Shown here piece after piece: positions 1 through 8,711 of a DNA stretch of 64,000 nt. The notes under the pieces are model-generated. The model saw only the letters and a program-made list of their open reading frames with translations. It did not search any database and was not told where the DNA came from. The stretch covers positions 1,131,501 to 1,195,500 of the forward strand of contig NZ_AP028679.1 of assembly GCF_037076455.1 (NCBI RefSeq), given 5' to 3'. Position numbers and translations under genes: made by a program. This DNA comes from Desulfoferula mesophila (GTDB taxonomy: Bacteria; Desulfobacterota; Desulfarculia; Desulfarculales; Desulfarculaceae). Position 1 is the stretch's first letter, and every line of letters begins with the position of its first letter.

Positions 1-643
1 GACCTATCGAATCGGCGACCTGGCCGTGGAGGTGCTCCGGGGGGTGGATCTTTCCGTGGAGCCCGGCGAGCTTTTGGCCATCATGGGCGAGAGCGGCGGC
101 GGCAAATCCACCCTGATGAACATTATCGGTTTTCTGGACAGTCCCAGCGGGGGCGGCTACCGCTTCGAGGGCCAGGACGCCGGGCATCTCGACGACAACC
201 AGTTGGCCCGCATCCGCAACCAGAAGATCGGCTTCATATTTCAGCAGTTCAACCTGCTGCCCCGCCTCACGGCCCTGGAAAACGTGATGCTGCCCTTGGT
301 GTACCGGGGAGTGCCCCCGCGCGAGCGAGAGCGGGTGGCCCGCAAGATGCTGGAGCGGGTGGGCATGGCCCAGCGCATGACCCACCGTCCTCCCGAGCTG
401 TCCGGCGGCCAGCAGCAAAGGGTGGCCATCGCCCGGGCCCTGTCCGGCAACCCCGCCCTGATTCTGGCCGACGAGCCCACCGGGGCCCTGGATTCCCAGG
501 TGAGTCAGGAGATAATGGACATATTCCTGGAGCTGAACCGCGACAACAAGATCACCACGGTGATGGTCACCCATGACCCCAGGGTGGGCAAGCAGTGCCG
601 CCGCACGGTGCGCATGGCCGACGGCATGGTGGTGGAGGTTTGA
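1..643 (+). CDS. MacB-like ABC transporter ATPase (5' end outside window)
   Basis: ATPase subunit of a MacB/LolD-type tripartite exporter. It powers the permease encoded next to it and does not itself translocate substrate. The reading frame is open from base 2, and the residues before the GTG at 26 (TYRIGDLA) match the usual N-terminal strand of this family, so the gene starts upstream of the window. Visible are Walker [10 protein letters not shown], the Q-loop [10 protein letters not shown], signature LSGGQQQR, Walker [13 protein letters not shown] and the H-loop MVTHD. A membrane-fusion protein gene is expected just upstream. The stop lies 7 bases before the permease ATG. The exported substrate cannot be told from the sequence. 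Confidence 0.93.
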   Translation, partial: TYRIGDLAVEVLRGVDLSVEPGELLAIMGESGGGKSTLMNIIGFLDSPSGGGYRFEGQDAGHLDDNQLARIRNQKIGFIFQQFNLLPRLTALENVMLPLVYRGVPPRERERVARKMLERVGMAQRMTHRPPELSGGQQQRVAIARALSGNPALILADEPTGALDSQVSQEIMDIFLELNRDNKITTVMVTHDPRVGKQCRRTVRMADGMVVEV

Positions 644-650
644 CGCCGTG

Positions 651-1856
651 ATGCCCCTGGGTGAAATAGTGCGCGAGGCCCTCAAGAGCCAGGCCGCGGC
701 CAAGCAGCGCACCATCTTGGCCCTTGTCGGCATCGTCATCGGCATAGGCTCGGTGATCGCCCTGGTCACGGTGGGCGAGATGGTGCAGCTTACCTCCGAA
801 CAGCAGTTCCGCCAGATGGGCACCAACATCATCACCATCCAGCCCGGCTACGGCAGCCCCCAGGGCGGCAACAACCAGGCCGACAGCCAGCCCAGGCAAA
901 TCACCTGGGCCGAGGCCCAGGGCCTGTCGCGCAAGGTGGCGGGGCTGGAGGCGGTGGCGCCCTACACCAATGCCTGGGGCCGTCCCTTGATGGACGACAA
1001 GCCCTTGGACATGCCCTTGCTGGGGGTGACCGGCAGCTTCGCGGATATCAACAAGCTTACCCTGGCCAAGGGGCGTTTTGTCAGCGACCTGGACGGCTAC
1101 GCCTTTTTCGGGGTGCTGGGCGCGGGTGCCGCGGCCAAGCTGGCCCGCATGGGGATCAAGGAGCCCTTGGGCAAGACGGTATATTTCAAAAACCGTGGCT
1201 TCAAGATAATCGGGGTGCTCAAAAGGGTGGACGAAGGCGGCATGCGGCCCTTTGAGATCAACCCCGGAATGATGATTCCCCTGCAAACCTCCTTTTTGTT
1301 CAAGCCGGAGCGCAACATCAACGCGATCATGGCCCGCCTCAAACCCAAAGCCGATCGCCACCGGGTAAAAGCCGCGATAGAGCGCTACTTCAAGGGCGAT
1401 CTGCCGGGCGCCGGCGTCCAGGTGCGCAGCGCCGAGCAGTTGATCGCCGAGATGGCCAAGCAAAGCCGCCTGTTCACCCTGCTGTTGGGGGCCATCGGGA
1501 GTATCTCCCTGCTGGTGGGGGGCATCGGGGTTATGAACGTGATGCTGGTGGCGGTGAGCGAACGCCGCAAGGAGATCGGGGTGCGCCGGGCCCTGGGGGC
1601 CATGCAGGCCGACGTCAAGGCCCAGTTCCTGGTGGAGTCGGTTATCCTGTGCCTGGCCGGCGGTTTGATCGGCATCGCCCTGGGGGTGGGCGCGGCCTAT
1701 GTCCTGGCCAAGGTCAACGGTTGGATATTCTTCGTGTCCGGCTTGGGTCTGACCCTGGGGGTGGGGGTTTCCAGCGCCATCGGGGTGTCCTTCGGCTATT
1801 TCCCGGCCCGCCAGGCCAGCCGCCTGGACCCCATCCTGGCTCTACGGGACCAATGA
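651..1856 (+). CDS. MacB/FtsX-type ABC transporter permease
   Basis: Inner-membrane permease paired with the preceding ATPase. It has the MacB layout: one N-terminal membrane segment (residues about 20-42), a periplasmic domain of about 240 residues, then three C-terminal membrane segments. The loop EIGVRRALGA is the characteristic ATPase-coupling region of the FtsX/MacB family. At about 401 residues it is of normal size for the short MacB type. Start: GGTGGAGG at 631-638 precedes both GTG 648 (9 bases away) and ATG 651 (12 bases). I list ATG, but GTG 648 is equally possible. The family exports lipoproteins, peptides or antibiotics, and the specificity here is unknown. Confidence 0.9.
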   Translation: MPLGEIVREALKSQAAAKQRTILALVGIVIGIGSVIALVTVGEMVQLTSEQQFRQMGTNIITIQPGYGSPQGGNNQADSQPRQITWAEAQGLSRKVAGLEAVAPYTNAWGRPLMDDKPLDMPLLGVTGSFADINKLTLAKGRFVSDLDGYAFFGVLGAGAAAKLARMGIKEPLGKTVYFKNRGFKIIGVLKRVDEGGMRPFEINPGMMIPLQTSFLFKPERNINAIMARLKPKADRHRVKAAIERYFKGDLPGAGVQVRSAEQLIAEMAKQSRLFTLLLGAIGSISLLVGGIGVMNVMLVAVSERRKEIGVRRALGAMQADVKAQFLVESVILCLAGGLIGIALGVGAAYVLAKVNGWIFFVSGLGLTLGVGVSSAIGVSFGYFPARQASRLDPILALRDQ

Positions 1857-2054
1857 GGTCAAAGCGCACTTCGGTTTTGTGGTTTTTTTGAAACAATCCT
1901 TGCCAGACCCTGATAAAAACAGGTATATGGGTAGCCGGGCCGCACGGCGCGGGCCCAGGAAAAAAACCATCCCCGCAAGGGGAGCTGAGGATCACAACGT
2001 TCTCCTCCTGCCCTCTAATTCTGGAGTTCCTATCGCGTTGAAAGGATTGAAACC

Positions 2055-2435
2055 ATGAAACGATCCCTGAAGATTTTCACCGTGGCGGCCCTGGGGGCCC
2101 TTCTTTTGGCCGGCGCTTCCGTGGCCCTGGCCGGTAACCTCACCGGCAACTGGAACGGCAACTGGACCTGCCCCGACGGCGAGATCAAAAACGGCAAGCT
2201 GCACGGCAATCTCACTCAAAACGGCGACAAGGTCAGCGGCACCTGGACTCTGGTCGGCACGATCAAGGGCAACATCAGCGGCCCCCTGACCGGCACCGCC
2301 AAGGGCGGCATGTTCATCGGCGACCTGAAGGCCGGCGGTAAAAACGTGCACTTCGACGGCCACTACACCGACAACAAGATCACCGGTAATTACTCTTCGC
2401 CCATCGGCAACGGCGGCTTCACCGTCACCAAATAG
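2055..2435 (+). CDS. Small secreted glycine/asparagine-rich protein
   Basis: A 126-residue exported protein of unknown function. Residues 1-26 form a clear Sec signal peptide ending in VALA. The mature part is a run of short strands with repeated Gly-x-Trp and Gly-x-Ile patterns (NLTGNWNGNW, KVSGTWTLVG, KITGNYSS), which suggests a small all-beta barrel. There is one mature cysteine (WTC). An AAAGGA box about 10 bases upstream supports the ATG. It is followed by a strong hairpin at 2445 and stands alone between the exporter genes and a sigma-54 activator. No catalytic motif is visible. Confidence 0.75.
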   Translation: MKRSLKIFTVAALGALLLAGASVALAGNLTGNWNGNWTCPDGEIKNGKLHGNLTQNGDKVSGTWTLVGTIKGNISGPLTGTAKGGMFIGDLKAGGKNVHFDGHYTDNKITGNYSSPIGNGGFTVTK

Positions 2436-2444
2436 CTTCGGCTC

Positions 2445-2475
2445 GGGGCCCGTGGGACGCTCCCACGGGCCCCGG
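2445..2475 (+). terminator. Perfect 14-bp hairpin without a T tract
   Basis: A 14-bp perfect inverted repeat (13 bp of it GGGGCCCGTGGGA) with a CGC loop starts 9 bases after the stop of the small secreted protein. There is no T run on either side, so it may act as a transcript 3'-end or protection element and not as a classical intrinsic terminator. Confidence 0.6.
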
Positions 2476-2616
2476 CCTGTCGCCGCGCCTCGCCCCCGGC
2501 CCGACATCTACCGCCACTCGTAATTACCGTGATTCAGTCCGCCGCCGAGAAATGGTACATTGAGGTGGGCGCCCGCGGGGCAAGCCCGTATCCTTCGGCG
2601 CACGGCGGAGATTTGC

Positions 2617-3999
2617 ATGGCCACGACCCCTCCTACCAAAGACACCCAATCCAAGGGCCGGGTTCTGGTGGTGGACGATGAGCTGACCACCCTCAAGAAC
2701 CTCCGCCGTATTTTGGAAAAAGAGGGCTACCAGGTTTCCACCTACAGCAATCCGGTGCGGGCCCTGGAGCTTTTGAAGCAAGAGTCCTTCGACGTCCTGC
2801 TAAGCGATCTTCGCATGCCCCACCTGGACGGCCTGGAGCTGCTGGACCAGGCCAAGCTCATCGCGCCGGGCCTGGAGGTGATCATCATCACCGGCTACGC
2901 CAGTCTGGACGGAGCGGTGGAGGCCACCAAAAAGGGGGCTTATCATTTCCTGGCCAAGCCCTTCACTCCCGAGCAGGTGCGCCGGGTGGTCAGCGAGGCC
3001 CTGAGCCTGAAGCAGACCAGGGACGACGCCCACAGGCTGGAGGCGCCGCTGGGCCATGCCGAAGAGGGATCCCTGGTCATCGGACGCAGCCCCCAGATGC
3101 GCCGGGTGGCCGAGGTTATCGCCCAGATCGCCCCCACGGATTGCAACGTTTTGATCCTGGGAGAGTCCGGCACCGGCAAGGAACTGGCCGCCCGGGCCAT
3201 CCACGCTCAGAGCGCCTGCTCCGCCGGGCCCTTCGTGGCCTTCAATTGCGCGGCGCTCAACGCCGAGCTCATGGAGAACGAGCTTTTCGGCCACGAGAAG
3301 GGGGCATTTACCGGGGCGGAGCAGGAGAAGATGGGGCTCTTGGAGGCGGCTCAGGGCGGCACCATCTTCCTGGACGAGATCGGCGAGATGCCCCCGTCCA
3401 TGCAGGTTAAGCTTTTGCGCGCCCTGCAGGAGCGGGAGGTTCTGCGGGTGGGAGGCACCAAGCCGGTGAGCCTCCGGGTGCGGGTGGTGGCGGCCACCGC
3501 CCGGGACCTGAAGGCCGAAGTGAGCCAGGGCACTTTTCGCCAGGACCTCTACTTTCGCCTCAACGTGGTGAGCTTGGTATTGCCCCGCCTGGCCGAGCGC
3601 GGCGCGGACGTGCAACTTTTGGCCTACTATTTCCTGGGGTTGTTCAACCGGCGCATGGGCAAGCAGGTGAGTGGCATCTCCCCCCAGGCCCTGGACCTGC
3701 TGACCAGCTACGCCTATCCGGGCAACGTGCGCGAGCTGGCCAACATCGTGGAGCGGGCGGTGGCCCTGTGCCGCCAGGAGATGATCACCGAGCGCGACCT
3801 GCCCGCCGATCTGGCCGCCGTGGAACTGGCCAGCTTTTCCCGGCCCGACAGCGAGGCCTTCACCCTGGAAGAGATGGAGCGCCGCTACATCGAGCACATT
3901 TTGGAGCTCACCGGCGGGGTGCGCACCAGGGCGGCGGATATCCTGGGCATCGACCGGGTCAGCCTGTGGCGCAAAATCAAAAAGTACGGAATGGAATAG
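2617..3999 (+). CDS. Sigma-54 activator response regulator (NtrC family)
   Basis: Transcription activator of sigma-54 RNA polymerase. A receiver domain spans residues 14-130 (acidic pair D20/D21, phosphoacceptor D64 in LLSDLRMP, K114). The AAA+ domain follows (residues about 153-385), with Walker A GESGTGKE at 182-189 and the sigma-54 contact loop GAFTGA at 229-234. A Fis-type helix-turn-helix lies at the C-terminus ([17 protein letters not shown]). The start ATG 2617 has GGAG 7 bases upstream; an in-frame extension to 2560 lacks this. A sigma-54-like promoter and palindromes lie just downstream, ahead of the USP/SLC13 genes, so that operon is the likely target. A kinase gene sits at the far end of that operon (8704). 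Confidence 0.95.
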   Translation: MATTPPTKDTQSKGRVLVVDDELTTLKNLRRILEKEGYQVSTYSNPVRALELLKQESFDVLLSDLRMPHLDGLELLDQAKLIAPGLEVIIITGYASLDGAVEATKKGAYHFLAKPFTPEQVRRVVSEALSLKQTRDDAHRLEAPLGHAEEGSLVIGRSPQMRRVAEVIAQIAPTDCNVLILGESGTGKELAARAIHAQSACSAGPFVAFNCAALNAELMENELFGHEKGAFTGAEQEKMGLLEAAQGGTIFLDEIGEMPPSMQVKLLRALQEREVLRVGGTKPVSLRVRVVAATARDLKAEVSQGTFRQDLYFRLNVVSLVLPRLAERGADVQLLAYYFLGLFNRRMGKQVSGISPQALDLLTSYAYPGNVRELANIVERAVALCRQEMITERDLPADLAAVELASFSRPDSEAFTLEEMERRYIEHILELTGGVRTRAADILGIDRVSLWRKIKKYGME

Positions 4000-4002
4000 G
4001 CC

Positions 4003-4108
4003 GTTGCGTTAGCGTTACGCCGCGTTGCGTTTGCGCAACAAAGCGTTCTTTGGCCCTGTTTTTGGCCTTCGCATGAGCTTTTCGGCACCATATCATTGCG
4101 ATTCGCAA
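4003..4108 (+). promoter_or_regulatory. Cluster of TTGCG/CGCAA palindromes, candidate activator sites
   Basis: Two clear inverted repeats occur: GTTGCG-TTTG-CGCAAC at 4024-4039 and TTGCG-ATT-CGCAA at 4096-4108. A degenerate copy (TTGCG-TTAG-CGTTA) lies at 4004-4017. Relative to the sigma-54-like promoter at 4186-4201 they sit roughly 110 to 200 bases upstream of the expected start site, which is where enhancer-binding proteins normally bind. The adjacent activator gene at 2617 is the obvious candidate binder. This is an inference from position and symmetry. Confidence 0.55.
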
Positions 4109-4185
4109 CAAATCGATCCCGCATTCCGGCCGCGCCTATATTTGAATAACCTAGTTAAATAAGCTGGTTACCCAAAGGCCTTGTT

Positions 4186-4201
4186 TGGTATGGCCTTTGC
4201 T
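4186..4201 (+). promoter_or_regulatory. Sigma-54-type -24/-12 promoter
   Basis: TGGTAT-GGCCT-TTGCT keeps the invariant GG (4187-4188) and GC (4199-4200) exactly 10 bases apart, against the consensus TGGCAC-N5-TTGCA. Transcription would start near 4212, and the USP ATG is at 4231. Together with the activator gene and upstream palindromes it makes a coherent sigma-54 control region. Confidence 0.65.
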
Positions 4202-4230
4202 TTTCCTCTGGGATGGGAAAGGCGAGGTCC

Positions 4231-4671
4231 ATGTTCAAACGCGTTCTCGTAGTAATGGAAAACGAAGAGGTCAACTCCCAGGCGATCTACTACGCCCGGG
4301 AGCTGGCCCAGCGCATGGACGCCGAGGTCTCTTTCCTGATGCTGGTGGAAATGTCCGCCCTGGATCGCACCTGGCTGGGCAGCAGCCGCAGCGCTATATC
4401 CAATCTGGACGATCGGGCGGGGCGGCAGATGGCCGAGCTGAGCGAGCAGTTTTTGCGCGCGGGCATCGCCACCAGCGCGGCGCTTCGGGTGGGGGACCCC
4501 AAGCAGGAGCTGTTCAAGTTCCTGGCCGAGCGCCCTCCCTTCCAGGTCTTGATCTGGGGAAGCCACGAAGAACTGCCCGGCGGCGCGTCGCGAGGCCATT
4601 GGTTGAACACGGCCGCGGCCTCGCTGGAGTGCCCCCTGTGGACCGTCAGCAGCCGGCGTCCGCCCGGATGA
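4231..4671 (+). CDS. Universal stress protein (UspA family)
   Basis: A single USP domain of 146 residues. It begins with the expected first strand MFKRVLVVMENEE and ends with ASLECPLWTVSS, where the family usually has the last strand of its alpha/beta fold. The usual ATP-binding GxxxxGxxGS(V) element is only loosely kept (GSHEELPGGASRGHW), so nucleotide binding is uncertain. ATG 4231 is preceded by GGCGAGG; an in-frame ATG at 4213 would fall on the predicted transcription start. It is the first gene of the sigma-54-type operon and probably acts as a regulator or partner of the SLC13 transporter that follows. Confidence 0.85.
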   Translation: MFKRVLVVMENEEVNSQAIYYARELAQRMDAEVSFLMLVEMSALDRTWLGSSRSAISNLDDRAGRQMAELSEQFLRAGIATSAALRVGDPKQELFKFLAERPPFQVLIWGSHEELPGGASRGHWLNTAAASLECPLWTVSSRRPPG

Positions 4672-4729
4672 GGGACGCTTTGGCCGGGAAGCGCAAACCG
4701 ATTATTCAAACCGCGCAAGGTGACTTTTC

Positions 4730-6541
4730 ATGCCTACACTGACTACTGACATGATTCTGGTCATGATGATGATCGGGGTCGCGGTGTTCCTGTTCATAGT
4801 CGAATGGGTGCGGGTGGACGTGGTGGCCATCTTGATGATGGTGACCCTGCCCCTGTTGCATCTGGTAACCCCGGCCCAGGCCTTTTCCGGCCTGTCCAGC
4901 AACGCGGTGGTGTCGATCATCGCGGTGATTATCATCGGGGCGGGCCTGGACAAGACCGGCGTGGTCAACCGGCTGGTGGGGCCCATACTCAAGGTGGCGG
5001 GCAACAGCCAGTCGCGCATAATCATCTTCATATCCCTGACCGTGGCCGGCATCTCCAGCTTCATGCAAAACATCGGGGCCGCGGCCCTGTTTTTGCCGGC
5101 GGTGCAGCGCATCAGCAAAAACTTACATATACCTATCGGCAAGCTACTCATGCCCATCGGCTTCTCGGCCATCCTGGGCGGCACGGTAACCCTGGTGGGC
5201 TCCAGCCCCCTGATCCTGTTGAACGACCTGATGATTCCCTTCAAGCTCAAACCCTTCGGCCTGTTCGACGTAACCCCGGTGGGCCTGGCCCTGGTGGCCG
5301 CGGGCATCGCCTGTTTCGTCTTCTTCGGCCGTTTCATCCTGCCCGGGGGGGGCAAGACCGAGGAGGCCGGCCCGGCCGCCGAGGAGCGGGCGGAAGAAAA
5401 CCACGTCATGGACGAGTTGGGCCGCCCCTGGGAGCTAACCACCCCCGAGGACTTCACCCATTACCGCGAGCCGGTGACCGTGGACTCCCTGCGCCGGCGC
5501 TACCTGGTCAACGTGGTGGGAGTGGTGGAGCCGCCGGACTTCAAGGTGATGGGGCCCGCGCCCGAGCAGGAAATCCGTTCCGGGGTGGATCTGGTGGTCT
5601 ACGGCCAGGAAAAGGACGTGCGCCGCATGGCCTCGGAAGAGGGCATGGAGCTCAAGGATGAGCTGACGGTGTTCAAGGGCGAGCTGGCCGACCACGCCAG
5701 CGGCACGGTGGAGGCGGTGGTGGCGCCCCGCTCCAATCTGGCGGGCAAGACCCTCAACCAGGTGGACCTGGCCGACCGCTTCCAGGTGGCCCCCCTGGCG
5801 GTGTACCGCCAGGGCGTGGTCTACCGGGCCGAGCTGGGCGACCTGCCGCTGAGGGTGGGCGACGCCTTGCTGCTCCACGGCACCTGGAAGCGCCTGGAGC
5901 TGTTGCACGCCGAGGGTAACCTGCTGTTCACCACCCCCCTGGACGCGGACCAGCTAAGACCGGAAAAGGCCGTATTCGCGGGCATCTGGCTGGCCGTGGC
6001 CCTTATAATGGTCATAGTGTTCAAGATTCAGCTGTCGGTGTGTCTGATGACGGGAGCCCTGGGCATGATCATAACCCGAGTGCTGTCGGTGGATGAGGCC
6101 TACCAGGCGGTGGACTGGCGCACCGTGTTCCTGCTGGCCGGGCTCATCCCCTTGGGCATCGCCACCGAGAAGACGGGCGCCGCCGCCTGGATCGCCCACA
6201 CCGTGCTGGGGGCCATCGGCACCGTGGAGCCCATCGTGCTCCTGGCGGTGATCGGGCTGCTGGCCACCGTGTTCACTCTGGTCATCTCCAACGTGGGGGC
6301 CACGGTGCTTCTGGTGCCTCTGGTGGTGAACATGGCCATCGCGGCCAACGCCGACCCGCGCATGGCCGCTCTGGTGGTGGGCCTGGCCACCAGCAACTCC
6401 TTTATCCTGCCCACCCACCAAGTCAACGCCCTCTACATGGGTCCGGGCCGTTATAAAAGCGTGGATTTCATGAAAGCAGGCACCGTGGTAAGCATCATCT
6501 TCCTGGTGGTGATGATAGCCATGCTTTACCTGTTCTACTAG
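4730..6541 (+). CDS. SLC13-family anion:sodium symporter with TrkA-C domains
   Basis: Inner-membrane transporter of the divalent anion:Na+ symporter group (sulfate or di/tricarboxylate type), 603 residues. Two membrane halves (residues about 5-205 and 410-603) flank a cytoplasmic loop with two TrkA-C-like domains (about 240-395). The half-signatures are MQNIGAAALFLP in the first half and ISNVGATVLLVP with TSNSFILPTHQ in the second. A paralogue lies at 30209, but this copy lacks its periplasmic domain. The gene follows the USP gene and precedes two kinase-like genes 14 bases downstream, so all are probably cotranscribed. The anion is not deducible; sulfate fits the sulfur-rich surroundings. 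Confidence 0.9.
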   Translation: MPTLTTDMILVMMMIGVAVFLFIVEWVRVDVVAILMMVTLPLLHLVTPAQAFSGLSSNAVVSIIAVIIIGAGLDKTGVVNRLVGPILKVAGNSQSRIIIFISLTVAGISSFMQNIGAAALFLPAVQRISKNLHIPIGKLLMPIGFSAILGGTVTLVGSSPLILLNDLMIPFKLKPFGLFDVTPVGLALVAAGIACFVFFGRFILPGGGKTEEAGPAAEERAEENHVMDELGRPWELTTPEDFTHYREPVTVDSLRRRYLVNVVGVVEPPDFKVMGPAPEQEIRSGVDLVVYGQEKDVRRMASEEGMELKDELTVFKGELADHASGTVEAVVAPRSNLAGKTLNQVDLADRFQVAPLAVYRQGVVYRAELGDLPLRVGDALLLHGTWKRLELLHAEGNLLFTTPLDADQLRPEKAVFAGIWLAVALIMVIVFKIQLSVCLMTGALGMIITRVLSVDEAYQAVDWRTVFLLAGLIPLGIATEKTGAAAWIAHTVLGAIGTVEPIVLLAVIGLLATVFTLVISNVGATVLLVPLVVNMAIAANADPRMAALVVGLATSNSFILPTHQVNALYMGPGRYKSVDFMKAGTVVSIIFLVVMIAMLYLFY

Positions 6542-6555
6542 AAGGAGGCTTGACC

Positions 6556-7371
6556 ATGGCGATTATTACCATATCCCGCGGCTCCTACAGCAAGGGGCGC
6601 GAAGTGGCCGAAGAGGTGGCCCAGCGCATGGGCTATGAGGTGGTGAGCCGCGACGTGCTCCTGGAGGCGTCGGAGAGATTCCACACCCCCGAGGTCAAGC
6701 TGGTAAGGGCCATTCACGACGCCCCCTCCATCCTGGAGCGTTTCTCCCAGGGCAGGTACTGCTACATGGCCTATATCAAGGCGGCCCTGACCGAGCGGGC
6801 GGTGAGCGACAACCTGGTCTACCACGGCCTGGCCGGGCACCTGCTGCTAAAGGGGGTTCCCCACGTGGTCAAGGTGCGCATCATCGCCGACCTGGAGGCC
6901 AGGGTGGCCGCGGAGATGAAACGCGAAAACCTGAGCCAGAGCCAGGCCCGCAGCCTTTTGCTCAAGGACGACGCCGAGCGCCGCAAGTGGACCCAGAGCC
7001 TCTACGGCGTGGACCCCTGGGACGCCTCGCTCTACGACCTGGTGATTCACATCGACCGGCTCACCGTGGACGACGCGGTGGACTTCATCGTGCAGGCCGC
7101 TGGGCGCGAGTGCTTCAAGACCACGCCCGAGGCCCAGCAAAAGATGGAGGACATAGCCCTGGCCTGTAAGGTGAAGGCGGCGTTGGCCGAGGAGGATTGC
7201 CTGGACCTGGCGGTGACCAGCGAGTTCGGCAATGTCCTGGTCTATCTAAAGCAGGACGACCGCCGGGCCCACCGCAAGGAAGAAAAGCTCAAAGTTCTGG
7301 CCCAGAAGGTGACCGAAATAAACCACCTGGAGGTGCGCACCGGCCAGCCCTTCCCGGATGAGGCGTGTTAA
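6556..7371 (+). CDS. Cytidylate-kinase-like protein with C-terminal BON-like domain (copy 1)
   Basis: Residues 1-200 resemble the cytidylate-kinase-like family (Cytidylate_kin2). The N-terminal strand and loop read TISRGSYSKGREVAEEVA, a P-loop-like element of that family, followed by GYEVVSRDVL. Residues about 200-271 look like a BON domain (ACKVKAALAEED then TSEFGNVLVYL and INHLEVRTG). I do not know this fusion as a characterised protein. ATG 6556 has AAGGAGG 7 bases upstream. It follows the SLC13 gene directly and is followed by a diverged paralogue. It may be a nucleotide-dependent regulator of the transporter, but that is inference. Confidence 0.78.
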   Translation: MAIITISRGSYSKGREVAEEVAQRMGYEVVSRDVLLEASERFHTPEVKLVRAIHDAPSILERFSQGRYCYMAYIKAALTERAVSDNLVYHGLAGHLLLKGVPHVVKVRIIADLEARVAAEMKRENLSQSQARSLLLKDDAERRKWTQSLYGVDPWDASLYDLVIHIDRLTVDDAVDFIVQAAGRECFKTTPEAQQKMEDIALACKVKAALAEEDCLDLAVTSEFGNVLVYLKQDDRRAHRKEEKLKVLAQKVTEINHLEVRTGQPFPDEAC

Positions 7372-7407
7372 CAACGGCCCCACACGGCCGCCAGAGAGGG
7401 ATAAGCT

Positions 7408-8229
7408 ATGCCGTTGATCATAATATCAGCCGATGAATTCAAGCAAGGCGACGAGATAGGCCAGAAGGTGGCCGGCGTCATGGGCTACCGCTATCTGGGG
7501 CGCGATTTGCTGCACACGGTGGCCCAGGAGCACCAGCTTAACGAACAAGAGCTGATCCAGGCCCTGGACGACCCGCCGGGGCTGCTGAGCCGGCGGGCCC
7601 GCCGCCAGCGGCTGCTGGGCTACATCGAGGCGGCCTGCCTGGAGGCGCTCTTGGACGACGACGCGGTGTGCTTCGGCCTGGCCGCCCACATGTACGTGCG
7701 CGCGGTGTCCCACGCCCTGAAGGTGCGCATCATCAACGAGCCCGAGCAACGGGCCGCGGACCTGGCCCAGGCCGAGGGCATGACCCTGGACAAGGCCCGC
7801 AAGCAGGTGTTGCGCCAAACCAAGGACGAGCGCCGTTGGTCCGAGGACGCCTACCAACTGGACCAGACCGACGCCTCGCTCTACGACCTGGTCATCAGCC
7901 TGGGCACCCTGGAGCTCGCCAAGGCGGTGGATATAATCTGCGACACGGTGGCTTACCGCAAATTCCAGCCCATGACCTACTCGCGCAAGCTGATGCAGGA
8001 CAAGGCCCTGGCCGCCCAGGTGCGCCTGGCGCTCATGGAGCATTTCCCGGATGTGCGGGTGGAGGCCAACGACGGGACGGTGGCCGCTTACATCCAAAGC
8101 CTGAAAAAGGACCAGCGCAAAAAGCAGGAGCTGGTGCGTCAAATCGCCGGTGAGATGCCGGGCGTGCGCCACGTGGAGGTGCACGTAATCCGGGATCTGG
8201 TGGGCCAGGCGGCCCAGAGCACGCGCTGA
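7408..8229 (+). CDS. Cytidylate-kinase-like protein with BON-like domain (copy 2, P-loop lost)
   Basis: Paralogue of the preceding gene with the same order of parts and 273 residues. Residues 1-200 align with the kinase-like fold (GYRYLGRDLL, CFGLAAHMYVRAVSHALKVRI, DASLYDLVI). The loop that should hold phosphates reads SADEFKQGDEIG and lacks the Ser/Gly/Lys pattern seen in copy 1. Catalysis is therefore unlikely, and a pseudokinase or binding role is more plausible. The C-terminal 70 residues again look BON-like (LAAQVRLALMEHF, NDGTVAAYIQ, MPGVRHVEVHV). A purine-rich box (GAGAGGG) precedes the ATG. Same operon, 36 bases after copy 1. Confidence 0.75.
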   Translation: MPLIIISADEFKQGDEIGQKVAGVMGYRYLGRDLLHTVAQEHQLNEQELIQALDDPPGLLSRRARRQRLLGYIEAACLEALLDDDAVCFGLAAHMYVRAVSHALKVRIINEPEQRAADLAQAEGMTLDKARKQVLRQTKDERRWSEDAYQLDQTDASLYDLVISLGTLELAKAVDIICDTVAYRKFQPMTYSRKLMQDKALAAQVRLALMEHFPDVRVEANDGTVAAYIQSLKKDQRKKQELVRQIAGEMPGVRHVEVHVIRDLVGQAAQSTR

Positions 8230-8291
8230 GCCCGACCAAGTCCTTGACCGGCGCGCCCCGTCTGGGGCAACGTCACTTAGGAGGTGGATCA

Positions 8292-8711
8292 ATGTCAGAT
8301 AACTTGCAGGTGCTGCTTCTGGACGACGAGCCAATCGTGGGGCGGCGTCTCAAGCCCGCCCTGGCCAAGATAGGCTGCGAGGTGGAGGTCTTCGAAGACC
8401 CCGAGGCGGCCTTGGCCAGGATGGCCCAAAAGGAATTCGACGTGGTGGTCACCGATATCCGCATGGATCAGATCGACGGCATGCAGGTGCTGGAGTTCGT
8501 GCGGGATCGCTGGCCCCGCAGCAAGGTGATCATGATAACCGGCTACGCCATGATGTCCCTGGCCCGCGAAGCCATGGAAAAGGGCGCCTTCGACTTCATC
8601 GCCAAGCCCTTCAAGCCCGACGACCTGCGCCGGGTAATCGCCAAGGCGGCCAAGGCCCTGGGGTCGTCCCTGGACTTCGAAGCGGTGGAGATGGAAAAGG
8701 CCAATGGTTGA
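8292..8711 (+). CDS. Single-domain response regulator (CheY-like receiver)
   Basis: A stand-alone receiver of 139 residues with no output domain. It has the acidic pair in LLLDDEP, the phosphoacceptor aspartate in VVTDIRMD, Thr in MITGYA and Lys in IAKPFKP. AGGAGGTG at 8279-8286, five bases before ATG 8292, fixes the start; the longer in-frame version lacks a ribosome site. It overlaps the histidine kinase gene by 8 bases, so the two are translationally coupled. It could be a phosphate shuttle or sink between that kinase and the sigma-54 activator encoded at 2617. Confidence 0.93.
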   Translation: MSDNLQVLLLDDEPIVGRRLKPALAKIGCEVEVFEDPEAALARMAQKEFDVVVTDIRMDQIDGMQVLEFVRDRWPRSKVIMITGYAMMSLAREAMEKGAFDFIAKPFKPDDLRRVIAKAAKALGSSLDFEAVEMEKANG

